From CAIYRG01 sp964446945 (lineage in GTDB: Bacteria > Pseudomonadota > Alphaproteobacteria > Micropepsales > Micropepsaceae), in contig CAYUQO010000008.1 in the NCBI GenBank assembly GCA_964446945.1, positions 121,732 to 185,731 of the forward strand: 64,000 nucleotides of DNA. The letters run 5' to 3'. Below the pieces are notes generated by a model. It was not told the origin of the DNA. It saw only the letters and a program-made list of their open reading frames with translations, and did no database searches. Shown here piece after piece: positions 22,603 through 30,683 of the stretch (position 1 is its first letter; each line of letters opens with the position of its first letter). The position numbers were made by a program, and so were the translations under genes.

Positions 22603-24027
22603 ATGATCCGCCGAAGCCGTAAAACCAAAATCGTCGCCACGCTCGGTCCGGCAAGCCGGACCCGTGAGCAGATTCGCACCCTGTTCATCGCCGGCGCGGA
22701 TGTGTTCCGGATCAATATGAGTCACACAGACCATCCGTCGCTGGCCGGTCTTGTCGACATCGTCCGTATGGTCGAGGCCGATGTCGGGCGTCCGATCGGA
22801 ATCCTGGTGGACCTGCAGGGCCCGAAGCTGCGATTGGGCAAATTGCCCGGAGGCGAACAGCGCCTCGAAACGGGCAAACCGGTGACCCTGGCGCGCAGCG
22901 ATACCAGTGACGATCCTGCCGTGCTTCCAATTCCCCATCCGGAGATATTTGCCGCACTCAAGCCGGGCGCGAATCTCCTGATCGACGACGGGAAAGTCCG
23001 GCTGACGGCCGAGTCCGTCAGCGACTCGCGGATCGAAGCGACAATCATCCAGGGCGGCGTCGTCAAGAACAACAAAGGGGTCAATCTTCCCGATACTCTG
23101 CTGCCGATTCCCGCTCTCACGGCCAAGGACCGCAGCGATCTCGATTACGCGCTGCAGCTCGATATCGACTGGCTGGCGCTCTCTTTCGTTCAACGGCCCG
23201 ATGATGTCGCGGAACTGCGCAAGGCCGCCGCGGGCCGTGCCGGCGTCCTGACCAAGATCGAGAAGCCGGCAGCGTTTCAATCGCTCGACGAAATTCTCGA
23301 ATTGTCGGATGCCGTCATGGTGGCGCGCGGCGATCTCGGCGTCGAACTGCCGCTGGAAGCCGTGCCCGGACGCCAGAAGCAGATCGTGCGCGCGGCGCGG
23401 CGGGCCGGCAAGCCGGTCATCGTGGCAACCCAGATGCTGGAATCGATGATCACCAGCTCGGCGCCGACGCGGGCCGAAGTCTCCGATGTCGCGGGGGCGG
23501 TGTTCGAAGGCGCAGATGCCGTCATGTTGTCGGCCGAAACCGCCGCGGGTGCATTCCCCGCCGAGGCCGTTGCCATGATGGACCGGATCGCGCAGTCGGT
23601 GGAGGGTGATCCGCTGTATCGCGGAATCATCACCGCCCAGCGTCAGGCGCCCGAATCCACCATGGCGGACGCGATCCTTGCCGCGGTCAACGACGTGACG
23701 AAAACCATCCGGGCATCGGCAATTGTCTGCTGGACCAAGTCGGGCTCGACCGGATTGCGCGCCTCCCGCGAACGTCCGCATGTGCCGATCCTCGCGCTCA
23801 CGCCGATCCGGGCAATGGCGCGCCGCCTCTCGATCGCCTGGGGACTGCATTGCGTCGAGACCGAAGACGCGCATGACCTCGACGATGTTGCGTCCCGCGC
23901 CTGCGACCTCGCCTTTGCGCATGGCTTCGCAAAAAACGGAGATCGGGTTGTGATCACTGCCGGACTGCCGCTCGGCACGCCGGGCTCGACCAATCTGGTG
24001 CGCGTCGCATTCGTCACCCGAAGGTAG
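22603..24027 (+). CDS. pyk: Pyruvate kinase
   Basis: A 474-residue glycolytic enzyme (phosphoenolpyruvate + ADP to pyruvate + ATP). It contains K-I-V-A-T-L-G-P-A-S near the N-terminus, FRINMSH, the active-site segment LTKIEKPAAFQSLDEILE, V-M-V-A-R-G-D-L-G-V-E-L (Mg and substrate loop) and ATQMLESM. The C-terminal allosteric domain is present. The start ATG 22603 gives the usual MIRRSRKTKIVAT opening. The 215 bases between it and the amidohydrolase (22388-22602) hold no gene I can support. Confidence 0.97.
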   Translation: MIRRSRKTKIVATLGPASRTREQIRTLFIAGADVFRINMSHTDHPSLAGLVDIVRMVEADVGRPIGILVDLQGPKLRLGKLPGGEQRLETGKPVTLARSDTSDDPAVLPIPHPEIFAALKPGANLLIDDGKVRLTAESVSDSRIEATIIQGGVVKNNKGVNLPDTLLPIPALTAKDRSDLDYALQLDIDWLALSFVQRPDDVAELRKAAAGRAGVLTKIEKPAAFQSLDEILELSDAVMVARGDLGVELPLEAVPGRQKQIVRAARRAGKPVIVATQMLESMITSSAPTRAEVSDVAGAVFEGADAVMLSAETAAGAFPAEAVAMMDRIAQSVEGDPLYRGIITAQRQAPESTMADAILAAVNDVTKTIRASAIVCWTKSGSTGLRASRERPHVPILALTPIRAMARRLSIAWGLHCVETEDAHDLDDVASRACDLAFAHGFAKNGDRVVITAGLPLGTPGSTNLVRVAFVTRR

Positions 24028-24060
24028 AGAGCGTCTGGTCTGAATTACCGTAAGCAACGC

Positions 24061-24250
24061 GTTCACCTTCCCCCCTTGCGGGGGAAGGTGTCGGCAGCCG
24101 CGCGCAAGCGCGGCGAATGGCCGACGGAAGGAGGAACATTCGGCGGTCACCCCCCTTTCGGGCGCCACACGCTGCGGCCAAGGCCGCAGCTGCGCCCACT
24201 TTCCCCCGCGCTTCGCGCCGATGCGCTCGCGGTGGGAAAGAGAAGCTGAA
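24061..24250. repeat. Dispersed mosaic hairpin repeat, copy 1
   Basis: An intergenic element made of several nested hairpins. One end reads TTCACCTTCCCCCCTTGCGG; the other reads GGGAAAGAGAAGCTGAA. Between them are variable hairpins such as GCCGCGC-gcaa-GCGCGGC and CTGCGGCC-aa-GGCCGCAG. The whole frame recurs in inverted orientation at 48865-49047 with different inner hairpins, and the first end recurs at 28982. Confidence 0.75.
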
Positions 24251-24256
24251 GAATTT

Positions 24257-24676
24257 TTACGACCCGATATAACAGGGCGGGAATTCGAAGTTCGCAATGC
24301 GCTTTTCGACAAACAGAAAGTCCGGCTGCATCAGCCGGGCGCGGAATTCGTCAGGCTGCGTCGACTCCACCCGGTAGGAATTATCGAAGCGATCAGGTTT
24401 GCCGTCGATGGTGTCGGAAATCATGCGCAGCACGCCGTTTGCAACCGACCACTTGCCGGATTCGCTCTGCTGCCAGACGACCTTCGTGCCCTGGCACTTG
24501 CGGAATTCCGAGTGGAACGTCCCGTCAGGGCTGTAGGAATCGATGTAGGAAATACTGGGATCGTCCGGCTCGCCCACCCCGTACCAATTGCCGATGAAGC
24601 TGAAATCCTGCGCCGGCGCGGCGGCCGCATTCATCATGGCCGCGACAACAATCGGAATGAGGGGAAATCGCTTCAA
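24257..24676 (-). CDS. Exported protein, tandem paralogue 2, unknown function
   Basis: A 139-residue protein. The start is taken at TTG 24676, immediately after the stop of the upstream paralogue. This gives a signal peptide (MKRFPLIPIVVAAMMNAAAA, cleavage near AQ). The mature part resembles the upstream gene: I-G-N-W near the N-terminus, D-G-T-F-x-S-E-F-R-K-C, E-S-G-K-W-S and a closing F-V-E-K-R-x-A-N-F-E-F-P-P-C. Two conserved Cys could bond. The pattern suggests a small beta-sheet (lipocalin-like) fold, but I recognise no named family. Translationally coupled to the paralogue. Confidence 0.75.
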   Translation of the reverse strand: MKRFPLIPIVVAAMMNAAAAPAQDFSFIGNWYGVGEPDDPSISYIDSYSPDGTFHSEFRKCQGTKVVWQQSESGKWSVANGVLRMISDTIDGKPDRFDNSYRVESTQPDEFRARLMQPDFLFVEKRIANFEFPPCYIGS

Positions 24677-24677
24677 T

Positions 24678-25100
24678 TCAGATTCCGGACGCGCAATCTG
24701 GAAATTCAAACTTCTGCACCCGGTGTCCGACAAAGATATAGCCTTGCGGATCGAGACGGATCCGCCGCTCATTCTCCGTCAGCAGAATGATTTTGTACTC
24801 CGACGCCGAATTGGCCGGGTCGCCGTTGATCTTGTCCGCCACGAGATGCTCGACATCGCCGTCGATCGACCAGGTGCCGCTTTCGGTCTGGTAACCGACA
24901 TAATCGCCGCCGTCGCATTTGTGGAATTCCTCGCGGAACGTGCCGTCGGCGCGGAATTCGATCATCGACATCACGCCATCTTCATCGGGCTGGAATGGAC
25001 TGAACCAGATGCCGATCAATGTCGGCTCCGCGCCTGATGAAGCGCTGCTTGCAATAAGCGCGACGGATGCCAGGGCAAGGAAAAATGCAGAGCGGCGCAT
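24678..25100 (-). CDS. Exported protein, tandem paralogue 1, unknown function
   Basis: A 140-residue protein with a clear signal peptide (MRRSAFFLALASVALIASSA). The shared pattern with the next gene is I-G-I-W, D-G-T-F-R-E-E-F-H-K-C, E-S-G-T-W-S and I-F-V-G-H-R-V-Q-K-F-E-F-P-D-C. The duplication is old, since identity outside these motifs is low. It starts 4 bases after the TPR gene ends, so the three genes form an operon. Function unknown. Confidence 0.8.
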   Translation of the reverse strand: MRRSAFFLALASVALIASSASSGAEPTLIGIWFSPFQPDEDGVMSMIEFRADGTFREEFHKCDGGDYVGYQTESGTWSIDGDVEHLVADKINGDPANSASEYKIILLTENERRIRLDPQGYIFVGHRVQKFEFPDCASGI

Positions 25101-25104
25101 CCCC

Positions 25105-25833
25105 TCAGATTCCCTGGCCCTCCACCGCCTTGCTCAATTCGCGGATACGGTCATCGACACCATCGATGAAAGGATCGAGGGCCTTGGCCTGCCGGAATGC
25201 TTCGAGCGCATGCGGCTTGTCATTATATTCGTCGAGGATCTCGCCGAGCTCGGCGAGTGCTTCAAAATTCTTCGGCTGAATCGAAAGCGTGTGCCGCAGC
25301 GAACTGATCGCGTCCTCGTAATCTTCCTTGTGCGCGGCGAGCGTCGCCCGCCGGTGCCAGGCTTCGGCGAAGTTGGGCGCGATATCGGTCAGCTTTTGCG
25401 TGAGCTGGCGTGCGGTGTCGAAGTCCATCGCATCCATGGCCTGGTCGGCGCGCTTGAGCAGCAAGTCCGCGGTTGGGCTGCCGGAATGCGCCCAGCGTGC
25501 TTTCAACTCGCGTTCGACGGCGCGCGCTCCGCGTTTGTCGGCAGCTTTCGCCAACTTCGCCAGAAGCTGGTCTTCCGTCTCGGGCGGCTTCGGCACCGGC
25601 CGCTGCGGTGCGGCCGCCTGGGGCGCTTGCGGTCCGGGTGTCGCCTGACCGGGGCCTGCATTGGGCCCGCGCGGTGGCAAAAGCTGCAAATCGGGCACCT
25701 GATCCGGCACACCGTTATGCGGTGCTGTGGCATCGGGCGCACCCGGCAGGTCATGCGGCGAGGGAGTAGTTTGGCCCCACGCGCCGGAGGCGAGCGAGAG
25801 CGTGAGCACGAGGCTCAAAACCAGTTGGCGCAT
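25105..25833 (-). CDS. Exported TPR protein
   Basis: A 242-residue protein starting at ATG 25833 (signal peptide MRQLVLSLVLTLSLASGAWG). A long Pro/Gly/Ala-rich linker spans ~25-90. Four or so TPR helices pairs follow, with clear repeat text such as FAEAWHRRATLAAHKEDYED and NFEALAELGEILDEYNDKPH. The family is a periplasmic scaffold for protein contacts. It leads the operon with the two tandem paralogues. Confidence 0.85.
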   Translation of the reverse strand: MRQLVLSLVLTLSLASGAWGQTTPSPHDLPGAPDATAPHNGVPDQVPDLQLLPPRGPNAGPGQATPGPQAPQAAAPQRPVPKPPETEDQLLAKLAKAADKRGARAVERELKARWAHSGSPTADLLLKRADQAMDAMDFDTARQLTQKLTDIAPNFAEAWHRRATLAAHKEDYEDAISSLRHTLSIQPKNFEALAELGEILDEYNDKPHALEAFRQAKALDPFIDGVDDRIRELSKAVEGQGI

Positions 25834-25887
25834 GAATTCATGGTAGCCGCAATCGGCGGCGGAATCGATAGGCAAGCGCTGGTTAGG

Positions 25888-26013
25888 TCAGCCCTGGCGC
25901 GCCTTGAATCGGGGATTTTTCTTATTGATCACGTAAACGCGCCCTTTGCGCCGGATGATACGGCAGTTCTTGTCCCGGCTCTTCAACGAGCGCAATGAAT
26001 TGCGCACTTTCAT
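25888..26013 (-). CDS. rpmJ: Ribosomal protein bL36, YkgO type
   Basis: A 41-residue protein, MKVRNSLRSLKSRDKNCRII and onwards, ending NKKNPRFKARQG. This matches the 41-residue form of bL36 that lacks the four zinc-binding residues (CxxC...CxH) of the 37-residue form. It is a component of the large ribosomal subunit. The start ATG 26013 follows GGAGAG. Confidence 0.95.
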   Translation of the reverse strand: MKVRNSLRSLKSRDKNCRIIRRKGRVYVINKKNPRFKARQG

Positions 26014-26123
26014 TCCGCTCTCCAATTGGCGTAGTGGCGTCGAATCTGTCAAAAGGCGCCGGAACCTATGCACCGCATCCCGGGCTGTCAACCGGGGTCG
26101 CCGGAACTTGCCGGAGTACATGA

Positions 26124-26351
26124 ATGGAATTGGGTCTTGCTGCCACGCTAGCGATTACCGGCCTTGGGCTGGGCCTTTTCGGCTTTGCCAACTGGCGTGC
26201 GCGCCAGCCGGCCCAGCCGCTGAAAGTCCGGATGGTGAATTACCATTTGATCCAGATGGCGGCGATTGTCGTTGTACTGCTGATGGCCGCCCATCTGGTG
26301 ACGCTTTTCGCAGGACACCCGGTCACCGGACAAGGAGCGGGTGGATTTTAG
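26124..26351 (+). CDS. Small two-helix membrane protein, unknown function
   Basis: A 75-residue protein starting at ATG 26124, 7 bases after CCGGAG. Two membrane segments (ATLAITGLGLGLFGFANW and LIQMAAIVVVLLMAAHLVTL) are joined by a basic loop (RARQPAQPLKVRMVNYH). No family recognised. It lies 12 bases upstream of the lytic transglycosylase gene and is probably co-transcribed with it. Confidence 0.75.
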   Translation: MELGLAATLAITGLGLGLFGFANWRARQPAQPLKVRMVNYHLIQMAAIVVVLLMAAHLVTLFAGHPVTGQGAGGF

Positions 26352-26363
26352 GGGACTTTCGCA

Positions 26364-27629
26364 TTGAGGAAATTTCGACCCATCCTGGCATTGGCGGCAC
26401 TTCTGGCAGGGACGGTTGCCGCGGGTCCGATGACCGCGGCCGAGACACAGCCAAACCCGGCGCCCGACGTGATGTCCGAGCAGGCGAGTTTCGAAAATTT
26501 CATCCGTGAGTTTCGCTCGACTGCCATCGCCGCGGGTATCAGCCCGGAAGTTTACGAGCGCGCCACATCCGGCATCAGCTTCAATCCGCATATCCAGGAG
26601 CTGAATGAGAAACAGCCGGAATTCGTCCGGCCGATCTGGGAATATCTGGAAGGCGTGATCACGCCGCAGCGGGTTGATCGTGGCCGCGAGCTGATGGACC
26701 AGCATGCCGGGCTGCTTCACCGCCTGGAAGCGCAGTATGGCGTACCGCCGCAAATCCTCGTTGCGATCTGGGGAATCGAAACCAATTACGGCCGTCAGCT
26801 CGGTTCATTCAACATGGTCGAAGCGCTGGCCAATCTCGCATTTGCCGGACCCCGCGCCGAATATGGCCGCCGCGAATTGCTTGCCGCGCTGCAAATGGCC
26901 CAGCAGCAACATCTCGATCCGGCGATGATGTCGAGCTCCTGGGCGGGTGCATTCGGCCAGACGCAATTTATTCCCACGACATTCCTGAAATATGGCGTCC
27001 GGGGAAACGGGAATGGACCGATCAATCTCTGGGATTCGCCCGCCGACGCTCTCGCCTCCACTGCCAATTATTTGCAGCAGTCGGGCTGGCGGGCCGGTGA
27101 GCCGTGGGGTCAGGAAGTGCAACTCCCCGACGATTTTCCGTATTCCAGTGCCGATCTGGCGATCAAAAAACCGGTCGCTGAATGGCGGCAGCTGGGTGTC
27201 AGGGCCATACCGGGCCAGCACCTCTCGGGCGATCAGATGGCCGCGATCATTATTCCCGCCGGTCACCGCGGACCGGCCTTCATGGTGTTCAACAACTTCA
27301 ACGCGCTGCTGACCTATAACAGCGCCATCTCGTATGGGCTCGCGGTCGGCCTTCTCGCAGACCGGCTGAAAGGATTGCCGCGCGTCCAGGCGAGCTGGCC
27401 TGTCGATGAACCGGCGCTGGATTTGCCGAGCGCCATTGCGCTTCAGCAGGGGCTGACGCAGCTCGGCTTCTCAACCGGCGGCTCGGATGGTGTGTTCGGG
27501 CCAAAAACCCGCGACGCGATCCGGCTGTATCAGCAATTGCGCGGTTTGCCGGCCGACGGTTTTGCCACCGAGTCGCTGGTCCAGCGCGTACTCAACGAAA
27601 AGGCCACCGGGCCACTCGAGCCGCACTGA
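26364..27629 (+). CDS. Lytic murein transglycosylase, MltB family, with peptidoglycan-binding domain
   Basis: A 421-residue protein starting at TTG 26364 (AGGGGAC upstream). It has a signal peptide (RKFRPILALAALLAGTVAAG). The SLT_2 catalytic domain spans ~residues 35-335, with the active-site Glu in ILVAIWGIETNYGRQLGSFN (~135) and the family strings AFGQTQFIPTTF and GVRAIPGQHL. A peptidoglycan-binding (PG_binding_1) domain closes the protein (~350-415: LQQGLTQLGFSTGGSDGVFG and so on). It cleaves the MurNAc-GlcNAc bond to leave 1,6-anhydro ends. Periplasmic. Confidence 0.94.
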   Translation: MRKFRPILALAALLAGTVAAGPMTAAETQPNPAPDVMSEQASFENFIREFRSTAIAAGISPEVYERATSGISFNPHIQELNEKQPEFVRPIWEYLEGVITPQRVDRGRELMDQHAGLLHRLEAQYGVPPQILVAIWGIETNYGRQLGSFNMVEALANLAFAGPRAEYGRRELLAALQMAQQQHLDPAMMSSSWAGAFGQTQFIPTTFLKYGVRGNGNGPINLWDSPADALASTANYLQQSGWRAGEPWGQEVQLPDDFPYSSADLAIKKPVAEWRQLGVRAIPGQHLSGDQMAAIIIPAGHRGPAFMVFNNFNALLTYNSAISYGLAVGLLADRLKGLPRVQASWPVDEPALDLPSAIALQQGLTQLGFSTGGSDGVFGPKTRDAIRLYQQLRGLPADGFATESLVQRVLNEKATGPLEPH

Positions 27630-27658
27630 GCCGAAGCAGCGAGGAACGAGGATCGAGG

Positions 27659-27685
27659 AGCGAGAACTTCTCGCTTCTCGCTTTT
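27659..27685 (+). terminator. Possible terminator after the transglycosylase gene
   Basis: Stem AGCGAGAA (27659-27666) and TTCTCGCT (27675-27682) with an 8-base loop, followed by TTT. The T run is short, so this is tentative. Confidence 0.45.
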
Positions 27686-27752
27686 GGATCCTCTCCTTGC
27701 CATAGGGCCGCCAAACGGCCAAAACTCGGACGAGTCTTCCGAGGAAAAATCC

Positions 27753-28262
27753 ATGGCCATTTCGATGTATCGCGCGTCCGTTCCTGTGTTCCAGCAGATG
27801 CTGCCCGCATTGGGCGGTTGCCTGCGCAAGGGCGCCGACTACGCCGCCGCAAAAAAAGTCGATCCCGCGGTGCTGCTCCAGTCGCGGCTTTATCCGGACA
27901 TGTTCCCGCTGGTCCGCCAGGTGCAGATAGCGACCGATTTCGCCAAGGGCACTGTCGCGCGGCTGGCCGGTCAGGAGCCGCCGAAATATGAAGATAACGA
28001 GACCACATTCGACCAGCTTCACGCCCGCATTAGCCGGACGCTGGACTATGTCCGCGAATTCAAGGCATCCCAGATTGACGGCTCCGAAGAGCGCGAGATC
28101 ACTTTGACCCTCGGGAACCAGACCCGCTCATTCAAGGGCGAGAACTATCTGGTGAATTTTGCGCTGCCGAATTTCTATTTCCACGCCACGACCGCCTACG
28201 CGATCCTCCGCCATAACGGGGTGGATATCGGCAAGGGCGACTACATGCGCCCGCCGGCATGA
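27753..28262 (+). CDS. DUF1993 protein
   Basis: A 169-residue protein starting at ATG 27753 after CGAGGAAAAA (MAISMYRASVPVFQQMLPAL). The family signature LLQSRLYPDMFPLVRQVQIA and, near the end, LPNFYFHATTAYAILRHNGV are present. DUF1993 proteins have a DinB-like four-helix fold; their role is unknown. Single gene followed by a terminator. Confidence 0.92.
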   Translation: MAISMYRASVPVFQQMLPALGGCLRKGADYAAAKKVDPAVLLQSRLYPDMFPLVRQVQIATDFAKGTVARLAGQEPPKYEDNETTFDQLHARISRTLDYVREFKASQIDGSEEREITLTLGNQTRSFKGENYLVNFALPNFYFHATTAYAILRHNGVDIGKGDYMRPPA

Positions 28263-28291
28263 TTTTTCCGGCATTTGATTGAAACCGTGCA

Positions 28292-28325
28292 AAACGGGCT
28301 CACCGATCTTTGCGTGAGCCCGTTT
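28292..28325 (+). terminator. Terminator-like hairpin after the DUF1993 gene
   Basis: A 12-base perfect stem (AAACGGGCTCAC at 28292-28303, complement at 28314-28325) with a 10-base loop. The T run is contained in the stem end (GTTTC). Confidence 0.65.
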
Positions 28326-28419
28326 CAGTTCATGTTCGGTTCAGCTTTAAGTTGGCATAAGCGCGGCGAATTCAATTCGATCCGCCGGGCGTGGCGGACG
28401 CATGCTGCGATGAGGAGCA

Positions 28420-28953
28420 ATGATGCGCAACAGTGCAAAAATTCTGGCCGCAGGGACCGCGATCCTGTTGCTCGCGGGCTGTGCGACACGGCCGCTTGGG
28501 CCGACGGTGCAGGTCTTCCCCGCGCCGTACAAACCGTTCGATGTGTTCCAGCGTGATCAATTTGAATGCGGTCAGTTCGCGTCCTCCCAGGTTGCGGGCG
28601 GCGCAGAGGCCGTGAACAACAACGCGGTTGCGACAACCGCGATCGGCACGGCATTAGGTCTCGCGCTTGGCGCGGCAACCGGCAACGGCCGCGCGGCCAC
28701 TGTCGGCGCCGTCACCGGCGGCGTGATCGGTGGAGCGATCGGCGCCAACGAGACCGCGCGCGGCGAATACGGCCTGCAACGGCGTTACAATATCGCTTAC
28801 GCCCAATGCATGTATTCGCGCGGCAATCAGGTGCCCGGCTTCGCGGCTGCCGCACCGGCGCCCCCACCGCCGCCGGGAGGTTATCCACCGCCGCCTCCGG
28901 GCGGTTACCCGCCACCGCCTCCGGGATACGCTCCCCCGCCTCCACCCCGTTAA
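28420..28953 (+). CDS. Glycine-zipper lipoprotein with proline-rich tail
   Basis: A 177-residue protein starting at ATG 28420 (or 28423) after GAGGAG. It has a lipoprotein signal with lipobox L-L-A-G-C (Cys ~21). Residues ~60-115 form a glycine-zipper segment (IGTALGLALGAATGNGRAAT, then GGVIGGAIGANE), as in SlyB/RcpB-type outer membrane proteins. The C-terminus repeats GGYPPPPP three times and ends PPPPPR. Likely an outer-membrane lipoprotein stabilising the envelope; exact role unknown. Confidence 0.85.
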   Translation: MMRNSAKILAAGTAILLLAGCATRPLGPTVQVFPAPYKPFDVFQRDQFECGQFASSQVAGGAEAVNNNAVATTAIGTALGLALGAATGNGRAATVGAVTGGVIGGAIGANETARGEYGLQRRYNIAYAQCMYSRGNQVPGFAAAAPAPPPPPGGYPPPPPGGYPPPPPGYAPPPPPR

Positions 28954-28981
28954 CGATAGCGCCTCGCGTTTGAAATCATGT

Positions 28982-29119
28982 GTTCACCTTCCCCCCTTGC
29001 GGGGGATTGGAGCGCGTATAGCAAAAGGTCCGGTGGACCTTTTGTAGCGCGGAAACCGCGAGGGCTATGCCCGAGCGGGTCCGCAGCCGCGCGAAGCGCG
29101 GCGGGCGGAAGGGGGGTAG
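28982..29119. repeat. Dispersed mosaic hairpin repeat, copy 2
   Basis: Begins with the same end as copy 1 (TTCACCTTCCCCCCTTGCGG). It contains an inner hairpin AAAAGGTCC-ggt-GGACCTTTT and a second GCCGCGC-gaa-GCGCGGC, and ends GGCGGAAGGGGGG. It fills the gap between the lipoprotein gene and the MFS gene. Confidence 0.7.
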
Positions 29120-29149
29120 TCGCGTCACAAAACGGAACAGAGGGAAGCG

Positions 29150-30580
29150 TTACAACATCCTTCCGCGCGTCAGCGGACCCGCAGTCACCGCGGCCGCCAC
29201 AATCACCCAGCACGCCGCGATATAGGCGAACACGCTCTGATAGCCGTAATGGGTGAAGAGAAGCGCAATCACCAATGGCCCCGCTGCATTGGAGAGCCGT
29301 CCGATGCCATAGGTGAATCCCGTCCCTGTGCTGCGGACTTCGGTCGGAAAACATTCGGCCGTGTACGCATAAAGCAACGGCGCGAAAGTCTGGATGAACA
29401 TCGTCATCAGACCGCCGAAAATGACGATGAATACCGCCTGAAATGTCGTCCCGTAGAGAATGCCGCAGGTCGCAATCACCAGCGCGAACAGACTGACCCA
29501 GTATTTACGCTGCCAGCGATCCGCCAGGAATCCGGCGATGAACGCGCCCGGCACGCCGGCGAATTGCATCAGCGTTACCCATTGCAGCGACTGAACCAGC
29601 TTGAACCCGTGCTCGACCAGCAAAGTTGGTGCGAAGGCCGAAAATCCGTAAAAGCCGAGCGTCTGGAAAATCCACGCCGCCACCAGCATGAACGTGCGCG
29701 GACGAATCTGCGGCGCGAACAGGTCGGCATAACGGCCATTGCGCGTCACCGGATTCAGCGGCAATGGCGCAGGTAATGGCGCGCCGGTCTCGCGTTCGGC
29801 CGCCGCTTCCATGCGCGCAAGAATCGCATCGGCTTCGGCAAACTCACCGCGCTTCTCGTGCCAGCGCGGCGACTCTTCGACGTGGTGCGCCACGAGCGGA
29901 AACAACAGCGCGAGCGCGCCCCAGACGAAGACCAGCCGCCAGCCGAATGAAAATGCCGGGACCACTAGGCGCGCGACAAAGGCGGCCACCGGGATGCCGC
30001 ACAGTCCGATGCCCATGATCCAGCCCTGATAGGTGCCGCGCAGCTTTGCCGGATACATTTCGGCGATATAGGTGATGGCAATGGCCGTCATGCCGGCAAG
30101 CCCGATGCCGGTCATCAGCCGGGCGAAGAAAAGTCCAACCGGCTCCCAGGCGAAAGCGTTCAGCAGCGAAAACGCGCTGAACCACGCGACCGAAATCATC
30201 AGCCCACGCTTGCGCCCGACCCGGTCGGCAAACCACCCGCCGCCGACGGCGCCAACGAACATGCCGAAAAACGTGCCGGACGTGATCCAGCCGATGTCGG
30301 TGATCGAGATGCCCCATTGGGCGCGGATCGCCGGCGCTGCATAGGCAAAGGTGTTAATCCCGGCGAGTTCAAAGAAGAAGCAGAAGCTCAATAGCCACAT
30401 CATCCGCCGGTGAAACGAAAACACCGGAAGCCGGTCGAGCCGTCCCGCGGCCGAGACCCTTTCCCCCTCTACCCTTGTGGGAGAGGGCGGCGCGCCCGCA
30501 CTTGCGGAACGCAAGTGCGGGGTGGCGCGCCGGGTGAGGGGTGAGTTCTGAAAAATGTTGGTCACACCGTGATCTAGCAC
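29150..30580 (-). CDS. MFS transporter, sugar/aromatic-acid porter type
   Basis: 12-helix major facilitator transporter, up to 476 residues from GTG 30580. The motif between TM2 and TM3 is WFADRVGRKRG. The family text GTFFGMFVGAVGGGWFADRV, AEMYPAKLRGTYQGW and AECFPTEVRSTGTGFTYGIG is clear. Secondary uptake or export of a small organic molecule; substrate unknown. The first ~43 residues are read from a dispersed hairpin repeat (30461-30545). The conserved sequence begins at ~A-G-R-L-D-R-L-P, so the true start may be GTG in LPVFSF or the ATGs at R-R-M-M-W. The N-terminus is therefore uncertain. Confidence 0.85.
   Translation of the reverse strand: MLDHGVTNIFQNSPLTRRATPHLRSASAGAPPSPTRVEGERVSAAGRLDRLPVFSFHRRMMWLLSFCFFFELAGINTFAYAAPAIRAQWGISITDIGWITSGTFFGMFVGAVGGGWFADRVGRKRGLMISVAWFSAFSLLNAFAWEPVGLFFARLMTGIGLAGMTAIAITYIAEMYPAKLRGTYQGWIMGIGLCGIPVAAFVARLVVPAFSFGWRLVFVWGALALLFPLVAHHVEESPRWHEKRGEFAEADAILARMEAAAERETGAPLPAPLPLNPVTRNGRYADLFAPQIRPRTFMLVAAWIFQTLGFYGFSAFAPTLLVEHGFKLVQSLQWVTLMQFAGVPGAFIAGFLADRWQRKYWVSLFALVIATCGILYGTTFQAVFIVIFGGLMTMFIQTFAPLLYAYTAECFPTEVRSTGTGFTYGIGRLSNAAGPLVIALLFTHYGYQSVFAYIAACWVIVAAAVTAGPLTRGRML
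30461..30545. repeat. Dispersed hairpin repeat inside the 5' end of the MFS frame
   Basis: Inner 12-base hairpin CCCGCACTTGCG (30495-30506), loop GAA, complement 30510-30521. It is framed by GGCGCGCC on both sides and by CCCTCTACCC.../GGTGAGGGGTGAG. Same plan as the repeats at 51779 and 55386, and read through by the MFS frame. Confidence 0.7.
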
Positions 30581-30683
30581 GGTTTAGTCGTTGAGTCGCG
30601 GACGCGAATCAACTTGCATCGCTCTGCATCCGGCGGCACGCTCGGAAGTTGAGACACGGCGACATTGCCCAAGGGAGGACATG

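Noticed and set aside
22480..24312. 610-codon open frame on the minus strand opposite pyk
   Set aside because: Antisense to pyruvate kinase and running into a repeat; no protein-like pattern.
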